A program made the translations under genes and the position numbers. Shown here in pieces: positions 1-10,777 of a DNA stretch of 17,786 nucleotides. A model generated the notes under the pieces. It did no database searches, was not told the DNA's origin, and was given only the letters and a program-made list of their open reading frames with translations. The number at the start of each line of letters is the position of its first letter. Position 1 is the stretch's first letter. This stretch comes from Gemmatimonadota bacterium (lineage in GTDB: Bacteria; Gemmatimonadota; Gemmatimonadetes; Gemmatimonadales; Gemmatimonadaceae), in assembly GCA_031127185.1 (NCBI GenBank), contig JARIET010000026.1:1-17786 (forward strand), read 5' to 3'.

Positions 1-442
1 CCCGTCATCAGCGCGTGCGCAGGCACGTCGCGGGTCACGACGGCTCCGGCACCGATGAAGGCGTAAGGGCCGAGTGTGACGCCACAGACGATCGTGGCGT
101 TGGCGCCAATTGTCGCGCCGCGCCCGACGAGCGTCTTCTTGTACTCGTGTTTGCGCGATACGGCGCTGCGCGGGTTCACGACATTGGTGAACACCATTGA
201 CGGCCCACAAAACACATCGTCCTCGAGCTGCACGCCTTCGTAAACCGAGACGTTGTTCTGGATCTTCACGTTGTTTCCGATCTTCGTTCCGCCCATGACC
301 ACGACGTTCTGTCCGAGCGAGCAATCGTTGCCAATGACAGCGCCGGGCATCACGTGGCAGAAATGCCAGACTTTGGTCCCGGACCCGATCACGGCACCCT
401 CGTCCACATAGGCGCTTTCGTGAATGAACGGCGGCGTGCTGG

Positions 443-446
<4 letters not shown>
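1..446 (-). CDS. WbpD/WlbB-like sugar N-acetyltransferase, partial (3' end beyond window)
   Basis: The frame is open from ATG at 446 to the left edge, giving 148 codons without a stop, so the C-terminus is missing. The protein is a left-handed beta-helix acyltransferase with repeated hexapeptides such as AVIGSG, AVIGND, TKIGNN and ATIGAN. The runs [31 protein letters not shown] and [13 protein letters not shown] closely resemble the WbpD/WlbB family. That family acetylates the 3-amino group of a UDP-2-acetamido-3-amino sugar (often the glucuronate) during O-antigen or other surface glycan synthesis in the cytoplasm. The start ATG overlaps the carB stop in an ATGA motif, implying translational coupling. 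Two surface-sugar genes (gmd and an rmd-like gene) lie upstream in the same run. The family is clear; the exact sugar substrate is inferred. Confidence 0.85.
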
Positions 447-3673
<3,227 letters not shown>

Positions 3674-3689
3674 CGTGGGCGAAACTTAA

Positions 3690-4667
3690 CTACCGGGATG
3701 TACCCGGGATTCCCGCGGCCACGTCCCGAATGATGTCCACAATGGTCAGGCGCGGCACCCAGCCCGTGTCCTCACGAATCTTGAGGGAGCTCCCGGCAAG
3801 GTGAGGGAGGTCGACGGTCCGCAGCAGCTGCGTATCCGCGACGAATTCGACCTCGACTTCCAGCAAGTCGGCCACAAGCTTCGCGAGCTTTCCGATCTCG
3901 ACCGCCGTGCCGCTGGCCACGTTGTAGACCTCGCCGGGCAGGCCCTCCTCAACGAGGGCCACATAGGCGCGGGCCACATCTTCCACGTGCAGAAAATCGC
4001 GCGCGACAGCGGTGTTGCCGATGGTGACGCGGTCGTTTCCGCTCTGCTTGGCCGAAAAGATCCGGTGCACCAGCCCCGGAATCACGAACTCCCTGGACTG
4101 GCCACGACCGGAGTGATTGAACGACCGCGTGCAGACGACCCGCACTCCTGAGCGGCGGAAGGCAGCGAGCGCGAAGGTCTCCTGCGCCGCCTTGCTGGCG
4201 GCGTACGGAGTCACCGGACGGCACTCGGCCTCTTCAATCAGCGGAAGCGCAGACAGGTCGTGGCGGCCATACTGCTCACCGCTCCCGACCATCAGCACTC
4301 TCGGATCCAGCGTGCCGGCCACCCGGCGCTCCTCGATCACGTCAAGCAGGCGAACCGCAATGCCCACGTTGGTGTCCAGTGCAAGCGCCGGATCACGGCC
4401 CGCGGCCGGCAAGAAGGCCATGCCAGCGAGGTGAAACACCGCATCGGGCGCCGCAGCGTCAACCGCCTCGCGCACTGCGTCGGCGTGCAAGAGGTCATCG
4501 CGACGCCACTGGACCTGGTCGTGGTCTTCGGGCGAGAGCACACCAGATCCCGGCGCTCCAACGAGCGAAGATCCCGTGACGTCCCAGTCGTGTCGGACGA
4601 GTTCGCGGCAGAGCCACTGGCCGACAAACCCGCCGGCGCCCGTTACCAGCGCCCGACGTCGCGCCAT
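3690..4667 (-). CDS. NAD(P)-dependent epimerase/dehydratase, GDP-6-deoxy-D-mannose reductase-like
   Basis: This 325-residue protein is an extended short-chain dehydrogenase of the sugar epimerase/reductase type. The N-terminal nucleotide-binding motif GAGGFVG is at residues 10-16, the catalytic tyrosine and lysine are in PYAASK (Y155, K159), and the Ser region is VGSGEQYG. The stretch SFNHSGRGQS followed by FVIPGLV is characteristic of GDP-4-keto-6-deoxy-D-mannose reductases (Rmd), which yield GDP-D-rhamnose. The gene directly follows gmd, whose product makes the keto-sugar substrate, with one base between the gmd stop and this ATG (TGAGATG). That arrangement supports a two-step pathway from GDP-mannose to a GDP-6-deoxyhexose. 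A GDP-fucose synthase or another reductase acting on the same intermediate cannot be excluded from sequence alone. Confidence 0.82.
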   Translation of the reverse strand: MARRRALVTGAGGFVGQWLCRELVRHDWDVTGSSLVGAPGSGVLSPEDHDQVQWRRDDLLHADAVREAVDAAAPDAVFHLAGMAFLPAAGRDPALALDTNVGIAVRLLDVIEERRVAGTLDPRVLMVGSGEQYGRHDLSALPLIEEAECRPVTPYAASKAAQETFALAAFRRSGVRVVCTRSFNHSGRGQSREFVIPGLVHRIFSAKQSGNDRVTIGNTAVARDFLHVEDVARAYVALVEEGLPGEVYNVASGTAVEIGKLAKLVADLLEVEVEFVADTQLLRTVDLPHLAGSSLKIREDTGWVPRLTIVDIIRDVAAGIPGTSR

Positions 4668-4668
4668 C

Positions 4669-5715
<1,047 letters not shown>

Positions 5716-5946
5716 TCACTTCGCGGCAGCGAGCGCGGCAGCACCGCGCGGCGCGCGACGAATCTTGTTCGCGGCGAGACAGCGGGTGCAGACCTTGACC
5801 TTCGTGGTCTTGCCATCCACCAGGATGCGGGCCACCTGCAGGTTGGGCTTCCACGTGCGGCGGGTCTTGTTGTTGGCGTGCGACACGTTGTTTCCGTACG
5901 CGACGCCCTTGCCGCAGGTGTAGCACTTATGACGATCGATCGGCAT
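5716..5946 (-). CDS. rpmB: 50S ribosomal protein L28
   Basis: L28 is a small protein of the large ribosomal subunit. The 76-residue basic protein has the L28 core ([17 protein letters not shown]) and two CxxC pairs, C8/C11 in CYTCG and C53/C56 in CTRC. It is therefore the zinc-ribbon (C+) form rather than the cysteine-free form found in some bacteria. The ATG at 5946 follows the rplQ stop by three bases, with GGGGA about seven bases upstream, so it is the last gene of the alpha operon here. L28 is more commonly found beside rpmG or on its own, so its place after rplQ is unusual. A terminator follows. Confidence 0.96.
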   Translation of the reverse strand: MPIDRHKCYTCGKGVAYGNNVSHANNKTRRTWKPNLQVARILVDGKTTKVKVCTRCLAANKIRRAPRGAAALAAAK

Positions 5947-5949
5947 GAC

Positions 5950-6306
5950 TCAGTCCCCAACCAGTTCGATGCGCGCCATCTCGGCGGCGTCACCCTTGCG
6001 GTGGCCGGCCTTGATGATGCGGGTGTAGCCGCCCTTGCGCGTCGCGAACTTCGGGCCGACTTCCTGAAACAGCTTGTCGGCGGCGCCGCGCTTGTGGATA
6101 TGCTTCACGGCGCCACGGCGGGCGTGCAGCGTGCCCTCCTTGGCCTTGGTGATCAGCTTCTCCACGAACGGGCGCAATTCCTTCGCCTTGGCTTCCGTCG
6201 TGATGATCGCGCCCTGCTCAATGAGCGACGTGGCGAGGTTGCGAAGCAGCGCGAGGCGCTGTTCGCTGGTGCGGCGCAGCGAGCGCCCGGCTTTACGGTG
6301 ACGCAT
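5950..6306 (-). CDS. rplQ: 50S ribosomal protein L17
   Basis: L17 binds 23S rRNA near the peptide exit region of the large subunit. The 118-residue protein starts MRHRKAGRSLRRTSEQRLALLRNLATSL, a textbook L17 N-terminus given here in abbreviated form as MRHRKAGR.L.R...HR/QR. It continues with ITTEAKAKELRPFVEKLIT and a C-terminal GYTRIIKAGHRKGD.A.MA.IEL motif. The length matches the bacterial family. It begins five bases after the rpoA stop, the standard rpoA-rplQ order, and is followed three bases later by rpmB. No oddity is seen in the coding sequence. Confidence 0.98.
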   Translation of the reverse strand: MRHRKAGRSLRRTSEQRLALLRNLATSLIEQGAIITTEAKAKELRPFVEKLITKAKEGTLHARRGAVKHIHKRGAADKLFQEVGPKFATRKGGYTRIIKAGHRKGDAAEMARIELVGD

Positions 6307-6311
6307 GGAGC

Positions 6312-7373
6312 CTATTCCTCAGCCGGATCATCCGGCGCGTTGGCGGCGGCACGGCTTGGCGGCGTGCCCCAGTCAGTGACGCGAATGCCGTCCTCGACTT
6401 CTTCGAACCGCATGCCAAAGTTGAGCCCTTCACGCTCGAGCAGGTCCGCGATCTCCTGGAGCGACTTCTTGCCGAAGTTCTTGACTTCGAGAATCTGCTG
6501 TTCCGTGAGACGAACGAGATCGCCCAGCGTGCGAACGCTGGAGTTCTTGAGCGAGTTGACCGAGCGAACGGACAGTTCGAGCGCGTCAATCGACATCGCC
6601 AGCAGGTTGGAGAGCCGCGCGGCGTTCGACGTGCCGTCGCCCACGGGCGCGGCGGTGTGGGTGCCGAAGCCCGCGAAGTACTGGAAGTGCGTCTGCGCGA
6701 GCGCGGCCGCGTAGCTCACGGCCTCTTCGGGCGTCACCGTGCCATTCGTCTCCACCGTCAGCACGAGCCGATCGTAGTCGGTGCGCTGACCAACGCGGGT
6801 CTCGCTGACCGAGAAGTTCACGCGACGGACCGGCGAGTAGAGCGAATCGACGCGAACGAGGTCCACCGGGAGGCTGCGGTCAGCCGGGTGCTGCTCGGCC
6901 TCGACGTAGCCGCGTCCCTTGTTCACGTAGAGTTCGACCGAGAGCTCACGGTCGTCCTGCAGCGTGAAGAGGTGGTGCTTGGGGTTGACGACGCGCACAC
7001 CCTTCTGGTTCTCGACCGCGGCGGCCGTGACAGCGCCGGCGCCGTCCACGGCGATGCGGAGGATCGTCTCCTCGACATCATCATCCAGCTGGAGCGTCAG
7101 GGTCTTCAGGTTGCCGATGATCTGGTGGACGTCCTCGACCACGCCCTGAATCGTCTGGTGCTCGTGGAGTACGCCGTCGATCCGGAAGCCCCAGACTGCG
7201 GAGCCGCGGAGCGACGAGAGCAGCATGCGCCGCATGGCGTTGCCGAGCGTGTGGCCGAAGCCACGCTCCAGCGGTTGCAGGCGGAACTCGCCGATGTTCG
7301 GGTTGTCATCCCGCTTGGTTGCTTCAACGAGCGCCGGGCGAACGAGCCCGCGCAGATCAATTGCCTGTGCCAT
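6312..7373 (-). CDS. rpoA: DNA-directed RNA polymerase alpha subunit
   Basis: The alpha subunit dimerises to start RNA polymerase assembly and contacts promoter UP elements and activators through its C-terminal domain. At 353 residues it is somewhat longer than the 329 of E. coli. The N-terminal domain shows FGHTLGNAMRRMLLSSL and the dimer/assembly core. The C-terminal domain has ELSVRSVNSLKN, keeping the Arg and Asn that contact DNA, followed by NFGKKSLQEI and GLNFGMRF. A short acidic, alanine-rich tail ends the protein. The ATG at 7373 has AGGA nine bases upstream. A 113-base spacer with inverted repeats separates it from rpsD, much longer than the other gaps in this operon. Confidence 0.98.
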   Translation of the reverse strand: MAQAIDLRGLVRPALVEATKRDDNPNIGEFRLQPLERGFGHTLGNAMRRMLLSSLRGSAVWGFRIDGVLHEHQTIQGVVEDVHQIIGNLKTLTLQLDDDVEETILRIAVDGAGAVTAAAVENQKGVRVVNPKHHLFTLQDDRELSVELYVNKGRGYVEAEQHPADRSLPVDLVRVDSLYSPVRRVNFSVSETRVGQRTDYDRLVLTVETNGTVTPEEAVSYAAALAQTHFQYFAGFGTHTAAPVGDGTSNAARLSNLLAMSIDALELSVRSVNSLKNSSVRTLGDLVRLTEQQILEVKNFGKKSLQEIADLLEREGLNFGMRFEEVEDGIRVTDWGTPPSRAAANAPDDPAEE

Positions 7374-7393
7374 AGTTAGGAATCCTGTGTGTG

Positions 7394-7474
7394 GTCAGGC
7401 GTCGCTTGCGCGGCGCCTACGCCCTGCCCCGCCCCTGACGCGCGGCAGGCCCGTCGGAATGTCAGGGATCCGAC
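7394..7474 (-). promoter_or_regulatory. Inverted repeats in the rpsD-rpoA spacer
   Basis: The spacer holds GTCAGG at 7394-7399, CCTGAC at 7434-7439 and a second GTCAGG at 7461-7466 (plus-strand reading). The central copy can pair with either outer copy but not with both. A separate six-base stem, GTCGGA at 7453-7458 with TCCGAC at 7469-7474, competes for part of the same region, and GGCGT/ACGCC lies inside the first loop. No T-tract follows, so a plain terminator is unlikely. An mRNA structure controlling rpoA relative to rpsD, perhaps through S4, is possible but unproven. Confidence 0.35.
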
Positions 7475-7486
7475 CGTTACAGCCTG

Positions 7487-8119
7487 TTACTTGGAATACA
7501 ACTCGACGACCAACTGCTCCTGCGCGGCGATCGGGATGGCGGCACGCGACGGACGCTCCAGCATCCGGCCGGTGAACGACTCCTTGTCGACGGCCAGCCA
7601 GGTCGGCGCAACACCACGCGACGAGTGCTCCAGCGACGACAGCACCGCCACGAGCCCACGCGACCCTTCCCGCATCCGGACCGCCTGTCCCGGCTCAACG
7701 ACAAAGCTCGGCACATCCACCGCCTTGCCATTCACCTCGACGTGACGGTGACGGATCAGCTGACGCGCGGCGCGCCGGCTGGCCGCAAAGCCCATCCGGT
7801 ACACCATGTTGTCCAGCCGGCTCTCGAGCGCAGCGAGGAGGTTGTGGCCGGTAATGCCCGGCAACGAGCTCACCTTTTCAAACGTGTTGCGGAACTGCTT
7901 TTCGGTCAGGCCATACGTGCGCTTGATCTTCTGCTTTTCGCGCAACTGCTTGGCGTATTCCGACACCTTGCGACGACGCGCCGTGTTCTGGCCGTGCTGG
8001 CCGGGCGCGTAAGGACGACGCTCCACGGGGCACTTCTCGGTGAAGCACTTGGTGCCCTTGAGGAACAGCTTGGTGCCCTCGCGGCGGCACTGGCGACAGG
8101 CGGGTCCGGTATACCGCAT
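7487..8119 (-). CDS. rpsD: 30S ribosomal protein S4
   Basis: S4 nucleates assembly of the 30S body by binding 16S rRNA, and in several bacteria it represses its own operon. The 210-residue protein has an N-terminal zinc-binding set C8, C11, C25 and C30 (C+ form), followed by RRPYAPGQHGQ and the S4-specific helical region. The S4 RNA-binding domain follows, including ESRLDNMVYRMGFA, SRRAARQLIRH and HVEVNGK. Length is normal for the family. The ATG at 8119 is three bases after the rpsK stop, with GGAGGG inside the end of rpsK as its Shine-Dalgarno. It is followed by the long spacer before rpoA. Confidence 0.98.
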   Translation of the reverse strand: MRYTGPACRQCRREGTKLFLKGTKCFTEKCPVERRPYAPGQHGQNTARRRKVSEYAKQLREKQKIKRTYGLTEKQFRNTFEKVSSLPGITGHNLLAALESRLDNMVYRMGFAASRRAARQLIRHRHVEVNGKAVDVPSFVVEPGQAVRMREGSRGLVAVLSSLEHSSRGVAPTWLAVDKESFTGRMLERPSRAAIPIAAQEQLVVELYSK

Positions 8120-8122
8120 GGA

Positions 8123-8500
8123 TCAAACCCTCCGACGCTTCGGGGGACGGCAGCCGTTGTGCGGAATCGGCGTGACGTCCTTGATGGACTTCACTACGAG
8201 ACCGGCAGCGGCGAGCGCCTGAATCGCGCTCTCGCGGCCCGAACCCGGGCCCTGCACCTTCACATGAACCCGGCGCACACCGAGCGTGAGCGCCTCGCGC
8301 GCGCACTGCTCCGCGGCAACGGTTGCGGCGAACGGGGTGGACTTCTTGGAGCCCTTGAACCCCGCCTTGCCCGACGAACCCCACGAGACGGCGTTTCCGT
8401 GCGCGTCGGTGATGGTGATCGTCGTGTTGTTGAAAGTCGCGCTCACGTGGGCCACGCCCTCGGCCTCGATCACACGCTTGGTCTTCTTTCCGATAGCCAT
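8123..8500 (-). CDS. rpsK: 30S ribosomal protein S11
   Basis: S11 sits on the platform of the small subunit near the mRNA exit. The 125-residue protein shows the family signatures [33 protein letters not shown] and VKGPGxGR-type [12 protein letters not shown], and ends with the basic [14 protein letters not shown]. The ATG at 8500 shares its first base with the rpsM stop (TAATG), giving tight translational coupling. The next gene, rpsD, starts three bases after the stop. Nothing unusual is seen in the coding sequence. Confidence 0.98.
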   Translation of the reverse strand: MAIGKKTKRVIEAEGVAHVSATFNNTTITITDAHGNAVSWGSSGKAGFKGSKKSTPFAATVAAEQCAREALTLGVRRVHVKVQGPGSGRESAIQALAAAGLVVKSIKDVTPIPHNGCRPPKRRRV

Positions 8501-8877
8501 TACTTGGTCACCTTCTTCTTGCCTGCGATGGCGCGGCGCGGACCCTTCTTGGTGCGCGCGTTGGTGTGCGTACGCTGGCCGCGGACCGGAAGCCCCTTAC
8601 GGTGGCGCGTGCCGCGGTAGGCGCCAATGTCCATCAGGCGCTTGATGTTCATCGCGATTTCGGTGCGGAGCGCACCTTCAACGCGATGATTCTTTTCGAT
8701 TTCCTGGCGCAGCCGGTTGACGTCCGCGTCGGTCAGGTCCTTGATCCGCTGGTCGGGATTGACGCCGGCGTTTTCCAGGATGCGGCGGGCAACCACCCGC
8801 CCGATGCCGTAGATGTAGGTGAGTCCGATCTCGACGCGCTTTTCGCGCGGCAGGTCGACGCCTGAGATTCGTGCCAT
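8500..8877 (-). CDS. rpsM: 30S ribosomal protein S13
   Basis: S13 lies in the head of the small subunit and contacts the large subunit and P-site tRNA. The 125-residue protein begins [21 protein letters not shown], typical of S13 (shown here up to the conserved tyrosine region), then has YGIGR..A..IL and the C-terminal [20 protein letters not shown] motif with a lysine-rich tail that reaches the tRNA. The ATG at 8877 is seven bases after the rpmJ stop. The stop codon overlaps the rpsK start by one base. Confidence 0.98.
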   Translation of the reverse strand: MARISGVDLPREKRVEIGLTYIYGIGRVVARRILENAGVNPDQRIKDLTDADVNRLRQEIEKNHRVEGALRTEIAMNIKRLMDIGAYRGTRHRKGLPVRGQRTHTNARTKKGPRRAIAGKKKVTK

Positions 8878-8884
8878 ATGTGGA

Positions 8885-9001
8885 TTAACCCTGCCGCTGC
8901 TTGTGCTTGGGATTGCGCTTGCAGATGATGCGAGTCACCCCACGGCGGGTGACAACCTTGCAGTGCTCGCAAATCGGCTTGACGCTCGTACGGACTTTCA
9001 C
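8885..9001 (-). CDS. rpmJ: 50S ribosomal protein L36
   Basis: L36 is the smallest large-subunit protein. This 38-residue gene reads [15 protein letters not shown] at its start and ends NPKHKQRQG, an unmistakable L36. The zinc ligands C11, C14, C27 and H33 are present, so it is the C+ form. The start is GTG at 9001, preceded by GGTGGAG with a six-base gap. A second in-frame GTG four codons upstream would add four residues, but the chosen start matches the family N-terminus and has the right Shine-Dalgarno spacing. It heads the operon; infA, map and secY, which often precede it, are absent and pyrF lies upstream instead. Confidence 0.96.
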   Translation of the reverse strand: MKVRTSVKPICEHCKVVTRRGVTRIICKRNPKHKQRQG

Positions 9002-9007
9002 TCGAAA

Positions 9008-9014
9008 CTCCACC
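9008..9014 (-). promoter_or_regulatory. Shine-Dalgarno of rpmJ
   Basis: GGTGGAG on the minus strand stands six bases before the GTG at 9001. It supports that codon over the GTG four codons earlier, which lies within this same motif. Confidence 0.6.
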
Positions 9015-9055
9015 GGGAAGGGCCGCTCAGGGTGCTGCAGGCGGCCGAAACGCGT

Positions 9056-9082
9056 TGTCAGGCCCCGATTTGGGGCAAGACA
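9056..9082 (-). promoter_or_regulatory. Leader hairpin upstream of rpmJ
   Basis: TGTC and GCCCC pair with GGGGC and GACA across a five-base loop, with a two-base internal loop (AG opposite AA). This makes a compact nine-pair stem. It sits in the 5' leader about 55 bases before the rpmJ start, at the place where a transcript from the candidate promoter would begin. It has no T-tract and so does not look like a terminator. It may protect the 5' end of the message or act in ribosomal-protein autoregulation; neither is shown. Confidence 0.4.
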
Positions 9083-9085
9083 CTA

Positions 9086-9114
9086 AGGATACCTGGCGGT
9101 AGGCCTTGACACAA
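9086..9114 (-). promoter_or_regulatory. Candidate sigma-70-type promoter for the rpmJ-rpmB operon
   Basis: On the minus strand, TTGTGT (9114-9109) and TATCCT (9091-9086) are separated by 17 bases. Each half matches the consensus only partly (3 of 6 and 4 of 6), but the spacing is ideal and it lies in the only long gap upstream of rpmJ. It would start transcription near 9079-9080. A partial palindrome (GGCTTG/CAAGGCC) covers the -35 hexamer. Confidence 0.35.
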
Positions 9115-9143
9115 GCCCCCGGACCGACGTGTACCAAACTGCG

Positions 9144-9842
9144 TCAAGCGGGCAGGAGCGCCCTTTTGATGAGTTCGCAGGCCGCCGCCGGGTCCGGGGC
9201 AGCCGTCACTGCCCGGCCCACGACCACCCAGGTCGCACCAGCGACGACGACTTCTGCGGGTGTGGACACCCTGGCCTGGTCGTGTGTGGCGCCGCCCTCC
9301 ATCCGCAACCCCGGCACAAGCGTGCCGAACGCCGGCCCATGGTTCCTGCGAATCTCTCCCGCTTCGGCGCCCGCGCAGACCACACCACGCGCCCCAGCCG
9401 CGGCTGCGACCAGCGCCATCCGGTACACCTGGGCCGACGCGGGTCCTGCAGGCAGTCCGGTGGCGGCCGCGTACGCGGCATCGTCGAATGAAGTCAAAAC
9501 CGTGACGGCGAGAATGCCTGTGCGCGAGCCCGCGCCGTCGACCGCCGCCCGAACCATCGCGTCACCCCCAATGGCGTGAACGGTCAGCAAGTCCACGCCC
9601 AGCGTGGCCGCCGATGCCGCTGCGCCCTTCACCGTGTTTGGTATGTCGTGGAGTTTGAGGTCGAGAAAGACTCGCTTCGACGCAGCGCGCAGCCACTCGA
9701 CGACGGCCGGCCCTTCCCGGGTAAACAATTGCAGGCCGACCTTGTAGAAATCGGCCGAGCCGCCGAGTTTCGCGACGAGCACCTTCGCGTCGGCCATCGT
9801 GGGCACGTCCAACGCGATGATCGGGATTGGACCGCCGCTCAC
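9144..9842 (-). CDS. pyrF: Orotidine 5'-phosphate decarboxylase
   Basis: PyrF decarboxylates OMP to UMP, the last step of de novo pyrimidine synthesis. With the GTG start at 9842 the protein is 232 residues, normal for the family. ALDVP carries the first substrate-binding Asp (D12), YKVG has K34, and FLDLKLHDIPNTV (59-71) holds the catalytic D61-K63-D66 array. PGLR near the C-terminus and GRAVTAA form the phosphate-binding end. The GTG overlaps the pyrD stop (GTGA) and has GGAG eight bases upstream. An ATG at 9905 would be in frame but would add 21 unlike residues inside pyrD, so I reject it. It is the last gene of the smpB-amidase-pyrD-pyrF run; no terminator is visible after it. Confidence 0.95.
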   Translation of the reverse strand: MSGGPIPIIALDVPTMADAKVLVAKLGGSADFYKVGLQLFTREGPAVVEWLRAASKRVFLDLKLHDIPNTVKGAAASAATLGVDLLTVHAIGGDAMVRAAVDGAGSRTGILAVTVLTSFDDAAYAAATGLPAGPASAQVYRMALVAAAAGARGVVCAGAEAGEIRRNHGPAFGTLVPGLRMEGGATHDQARVSTPAEVVVAGATWVVVGRAVTAAPDPAAACELIKRALLPA

Positions 9843-10777
9843 GACGGCCACTCCAGCGTTCCAATGATCTCGGAAATGCGCGCCACGCCGTGCGTGGAAC
9901 ACCAACGACGGAGTCCATCGACGATGCGCTCCGGCTGGCGCGGGTCGGCCAGGGCTGCCGTCCCGATTCCGACGATCGAGGCACCAGCGAGGAGGTACTG
10001 CAGCGCGTCGTCCGCGGTCGTCACGCCGCCAAGTCCGAGGATCGGAAGCGACACCGCCTGCCGCACCCGATACGTGGCGAGGACGCCGACAGGCCGAAGG
10101 CCGGGTCCGCTGACCCCGCCGGTCCCGAATCCGAGCGCCGGGCGACGGGTGTCCGGATCAATCACCAGCCCGGGGATGGTGTTGACCACGCTAATGCCGT
10201 CAGCACCCGCGTCCGCAGCGCACTTGGCCGTGTCGCCGATGTTCGCCAGCGTGGGTGACAGCTTCACGAAGAGCGGGCGCTTGGTACGCGCGCGGGCCCG
10301 CGACACCAACGCAGTGAGTGCGTCGCGGTCAGCGCCAAACTCAAGGCCACCGGCCCGCGTGTTCGGACAGCTCACGTTGAGTTCAAAGGCCTGAAACCCC
10401 GGCGCGTCATCGAGCGTCTCCACGACCTGGGCGAAATCCTCCAGGATCCGACCGACCACATTCACCATCACGCGCGCGCGCTGCACGTTTGCCGCGAGCC
10501 AGGGCAACTCGTCGCGCTTGACGACATCCATCCCCGGATTCGCGAGACCCACCGCGTTGATCATCCCGTCGCCGAAATCGGCGACTCGGGGAGCCGGGGC
10601 ACCGGGGCGCACCTCCACGCTCACGGCCTTCGTCACCAGGCCGCCGAGGCGGTCGAGGGCGACGACATTGGCGATCTCGCGCCCGTAGGCCGCCGTACCG
10701 GCGGCCAGCACGATGGGGTTCTGGAAGGTGATGCCCGCCGCGGTGGTGGCGAGCGATGGCGATGAGGGGTCGGTCAC
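9839..10777 (-). CDS. pyrD: Dihydroorotate dehydrogenase, class 1 (probably 1B)
   Basis: PyrD oxidises dihydroorotate to orotate, the fourth step of UMP synthesis. From GTG at 10777 it is 312 residues, typical of soluble class 1 enzymes. It lacks the N-terminal membrane extension of class 2. FELNVSCPNTRAGG (131-144) contains the catalytic Cys137 of class 1; TKAVS has the FMN-contacting K50, and LFVKLSP (169-175) has K172. GGVSGPGLRP and GLGGVTTADDALQYLLAGAS bind FMN. The general look is class 1B, which uses NAD through a PyrK partner, but no pyrK is in this window. The GTG overlaps the amidase stop (GTGA). An upstream in-frame start would extend 39 residues into the amidase gene and is unlikely. 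Confidence 0.93.
   Translation of the reverse strand: MTDPSSPSLATTAAGITFQNPIVLAAGTAAYGREIANVVALDRLGGLVTKAVSVEVRPGAPAPRVADFGDGMINAVGLANPGMDVVKRDELPWLAANVQRARVMVNVVGRILEDFAQVVETLDDAPGFQAFELNVSCPNTRAGGLEFGADRDALTALVSRARARTKRPLFVKLSPTLANIGDTAKCAADAGADGISVVNTIPGLVIDPDTRRPALGFGTGGVSGPGLRPVGVLATYRVRQAVSLPILGLGGVTTADDALQYLLAGASIVGIGTAALADPRQPERIVDGLRRWCSTHGVARISEIIGTLEWPS

Noticed and set aside
9107..9135. Plus-strand TTGACA as a promoter
   Set aside because: The -35 is perfect, but the matching -10 is poor and no plus-strand gene lies downstream.
9843..9905. Upstream ATG for pyrF
   Set aside because: It adds 21 residues unlike the family inside pyrD, while the GTG at 9842 gives the normal N-terminus, a GTGA overlap and a Shine-Dalgarno.
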